The position numbers and the translations under genes were made by a program. Below the pieces are notes generated by a model. That model saw only the letters and a list, made by a program, of their open reading frames with translations, had not been told where the DNA came from and made no database searches. Below, one piece after another: positions 61,739 through 64,000 of a stretch of 64,000 bases of DNA. The stretch comes from Cercospora beticola. Its lineage: Eukaryota; Ascomycota; Dothideomycetes; Mycosphaerellales; Mycosphaerellaceae. Within the stretch, counting starts at the first letter, position 1. Every line of letters starts with the position of its first letter. The DNA is taken from NCBI RefSeq assembly GCF_033473495.1, contig NC_088939.1:2294001-2358000 (forward strand), in the 5' to 3' direction.

Positions 61739-63181
61739 TAGTAGAGCTAGGTTGTAGAGCTGTCTAGACACCTGACGCTGTTGACATGCCTGACCTTCGG
61801 ACCCAGCAGTCTGCTAACGTACCCCGCAGAAACTGTGGATCTGGAGCATGTGGAGAGCAGAACACGCGAGGAGTGTGATCGTCTCACCCTCTGTGCCATG
61901 GACTCGGAATTGCATGTCATGACGACAAACCGATGATTTCTGTTGTAACAGTGAGCATGGCAAGTCGTACAGAGCGGATGTTCTCGACCTGTGCAGGCAA
62001 GGAGGCTGATTTGGACGACGTTGGCTGTGCTGGGAACGAAATCCTGCCTCCGGCACATCAGAGACATGGCGCTGCTGCCGATGAAATTTATTGCCCGAAA
62101 AGTTCCGTTTACCGCTTCAAGAGAATGGGGGCGTGATGCTGGGTCCACAAGAAAGTCTGTTCTGCGGCCTTCGCAGGCTTCGACACGCTTCTGTTCTTTA
62201 GTGGCAGACTCGGCGTTCTGTGGGCTTGACGCCTCGGCGACAGCAGAGCAGCCAATCCTTCTGCTGGAAAGAGAAACTCGCCGTGCAGCTGCCTTGTTTT
62301 GCGACGGATTATCCCTCGCTTGAGCAGCGATTCTGACTGGTTCTGGCGTGGAAAGTGTTGCATCTCCCAGCCGAGCCGGTCGGGCGATTATTTTCTTGGT
62401 TCCAGCGGAGCCGAGTGCGAGGGAAGTGGAGCGTTGGCTTTGCCTGAGCACCTCCTTTCTCGACTCCCTGCGCACCGCACCGCACGCTCCGGGTGGTTGG
62501 TTGGCCCTGCCGTTGAATCACGACTCTTTCGCCTGACAGAACGTCCTGCAACGTGGGAATCGATCGCAACGACGAGCTGGATCATGGAGTTTGCGCCTCT
62601 AGTCAATCGCAAGTGGCTAAAACTAGGTCGGGATACCGTTGTCGCAGGACTGGCGGCCGGGCGCATCGCACACTTCCCTTGCCGTCAGCCCGCATGATTC
62701 TTGTTGCCTCATACAGCCAATGAACGATGGTACCTGAGCCACCGAGCTGCAACCCTGCGCTCGGCAGCAGCTCTGCGCTGTCTTATGTCATGGCCCTAAT
62801 GATGTGCGCAAAAAGCTGCCAGACAACACCTCACGCCGCGCTGATCTGTTAAGCCATGTCTGGTCACAGCACCGAACCTCTTGCGTCGTGGCGAGCCCGA
62901 CCACTGCAAACCCTCCTCCAGCCGTCTACCGGGCGAGTGGGGCCAGGTCACAAGCAACGCTCGACGCAACATGGTTCGCTGTCCATGGCGCTTGCTCTCT
63001 GCGTGGGAGAGGAGGTCAAGCGCCCTTTGGGCCTTGCAACGTCTGGTCGAGAACCGCGCGCTGAACGCATGGCTCAGGCAGATCTGCGTCGACCGTTGCT
63101 GGGTGGGTGTAACGACCGTTTCTGTTTGCGGACGATCACTGAACCGTGTCGCTTTACTTAAGAATGGGTGCCCCGGTAAAG

Positions 63182-63301
63182 GTAAGTTGCTGCCATCTCC
63201 ATTTTGTTCTCGACTCATTTCATTACACGAGTCTAAGACTCCGTGTTTGAATTCTACTACTGACTGCACATTTCCTTTATACTTTTGCTGCTGGACTTCA
63301 G
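63182..63301 (+). other. Probable 5'-UTR intron of the exo-glucanase gene
   Basis: A 120-nt segment with GTAAGT donor, TACTGAC branch-like site and CTTCAG acceptor, ending 73 nt before the ATG at 63375. Confidence 0.4.
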
Positions 63302-63374
63302 CAAGTGGACTGAACACACTTCGACTCGATCCTTTCATTCTCCGTTGCATTTGGTCAGCTGGTGGACGGCCAAG

Positions 63375-64000
63375 ATGACGTTTTCTACCTTGGCCACACT
63401 TGCACTAGCCCTCCTGGCCGACTTGAGCCAAGCGACTCCCGCGGGCGCGATTGAACGGAGGCAACTGAAGTTTCCTTTTGGACAAGAGAAGGTTCGTGGA
63501 GTGAATCTGGGTGGCCTGTTCGTGCTGGAACCATGGATCACTCCGTCGATATTTGAAGCTACGCCAGAGAACGTCGTTGATGGTGTGTATTAGTGGATGT
63601 GATGAGCTCGTGGCCGTACTGACTGCTGCAAGAATATACCTTCTGCGAAACGCTTGGGAAGGATGAAGCGAAGAGGCGGCTGGAAGAGCATTGGAGTACT
63701 TTCTACACCGAAGAGGACTTTGCGCTCATGAAGCAGTATGGACTCAATACCGTTCGCGTCCCCATTGGCTATTGGGCTGTCGCACCCCTAGAAGGAGATC
63801 CGTACGTGCAGGGTGCATATGAGCACCTTCCGGACATTGTCCAGTGGGCTGGAAACAACGGCTTGACAGTGATGATCGATCTGCACGGCGCACCTCTATC
63901 TCAGAATGGCTTCGACAATTCAGGCAAGAGGGGGCCGGTTGGGTGGACTCAAGGTGATTCTGTTCAACAAACGCGAAACGCCTTGGACCGGATCCGCGAC
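63375..64000 (+). CDS. GH5 exo-beta-1,3-glucanase, 3' truncated by window edge
   Basis: Exons are 63375..63582 and 63633.. beyond the window, with a 50-nt intron (GTGTGT..CTGAC..CAAG); the phase-1 join reads [14 protein letters not shown] signal peptide is present ([20 protein letters not shown]) with a KR-like processing site (ERRQ) before [19 protein letters not shown]. Conserved blocks are [43 protein letters not shown] and [19 protein letters not shown]. The catalytic Glu pair lies in the missing part. It is a secreted wall-remodelling or nutritional enzyme that releases glucose from beta-1,3-glucan. About 192 residues are visible. Confidence 0.92.

Larger units (their letters stand above)
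61109..63374. other. Intergenic, 2.3 kb, weak ORFs only
   Basis: Contains a possible small plus-strand ORF at 61484-61738, a minus-strand frame at 61747-62475 with Arg/Ser-rich, non-domain composition, and another at 62796-63350. None is convincing. The last 200 bp hold the promoter and a likely 5'-UTR intron of the glucanase gene. Confidence 0.4.

Noticed and set aside
61747..62475. 242-codon minus-strand frame
   Set aside because: The Arg/Ser/Thr-rich product has no domain, the composition looks non-coding, and no promoter or splice support is visible.

Overview
This window looks like nuclear DNA of a filamentous ascomycete (Pezizomycotina, probably Dothideomycetes). The reasons are short introns (about 50-130 nt) with GT..AG ends and CTAAC/CTGAC-like branch points, long intronless exons, and a protein set that includes a Zn2Cys6 regulator, a TRP/FLC-type membrane protein, an NRPS-like A-T-R reductase, a GMC oxidoreductase and a GH5 exo-glucanase. 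The class-level placement is inference. Splice sites were read by eye; every model given joins in frame.

Layout: 0-7.6 kb holds a 5'-truncated ankyrin gene, a large beta-propeller/disordered protein ending in a CAAX box, and msrA. 8.8-14.1 kb holds a TRP-like membrane protein and a SprT-type metalloprotease, followed by about 121-bp tandem repeats and a G-rich tract. 15.0-20.9 kb holds a small two-exon gene and then, on the minus strand, an aldo/keto reductase directly downstream of an A-T-R carboxylate-reductase-like enzyme. 21.4-25.3 kb holds a cysteine-containing secreted protein, a hypothetical gene and the exon-junction protein Y14. 25.3-28.6 kb is nearly empty. 28.7-34.6 kb holds a secreted protein with internal 18-residue repeats, an epoxide-hydrolase-type enzyme, a secreted GMC oxidoreductase and a small ABM-fold protein split by an intron.

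34.6-46.2 kb is an unusually gene-poor stretch of about 11.6 kb. It has a few weak ORFs, three TATA-like elements and a 70-bp tandem duplication carrying an SR-protein-kinase-like motif in two different frames. 46.2-64 kb returns to dense, mostly conserved genes: a Zn2Cys6 regulator, IQGAP/Rng2, IMP dehydrogenase (sharing a 568-bp divergent promoter with IQGAP), Dom34/Pelota, a second aldo/keto reductase with a 13-nt micro-exon, and the start of a GH5 exo-1,3-glucanase cut by the window end.

Housekeeping roles visible are GTP synthesis (IMPDH), cytokinesis (IQGAP), mRNA quality control (Y14, Dom34), protein repair (MsrA) and DNA-protein crosslink repair (SprT). The accessory segment at 15-35 kb is the part most like specialised metabolism or secretion: A-T-R enzyme, reductase, epoxide hydrolase, GMC oxidase, ABM protein and two secreted proteins. 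Whether these form one pathway cannot be decided from sequence alone.
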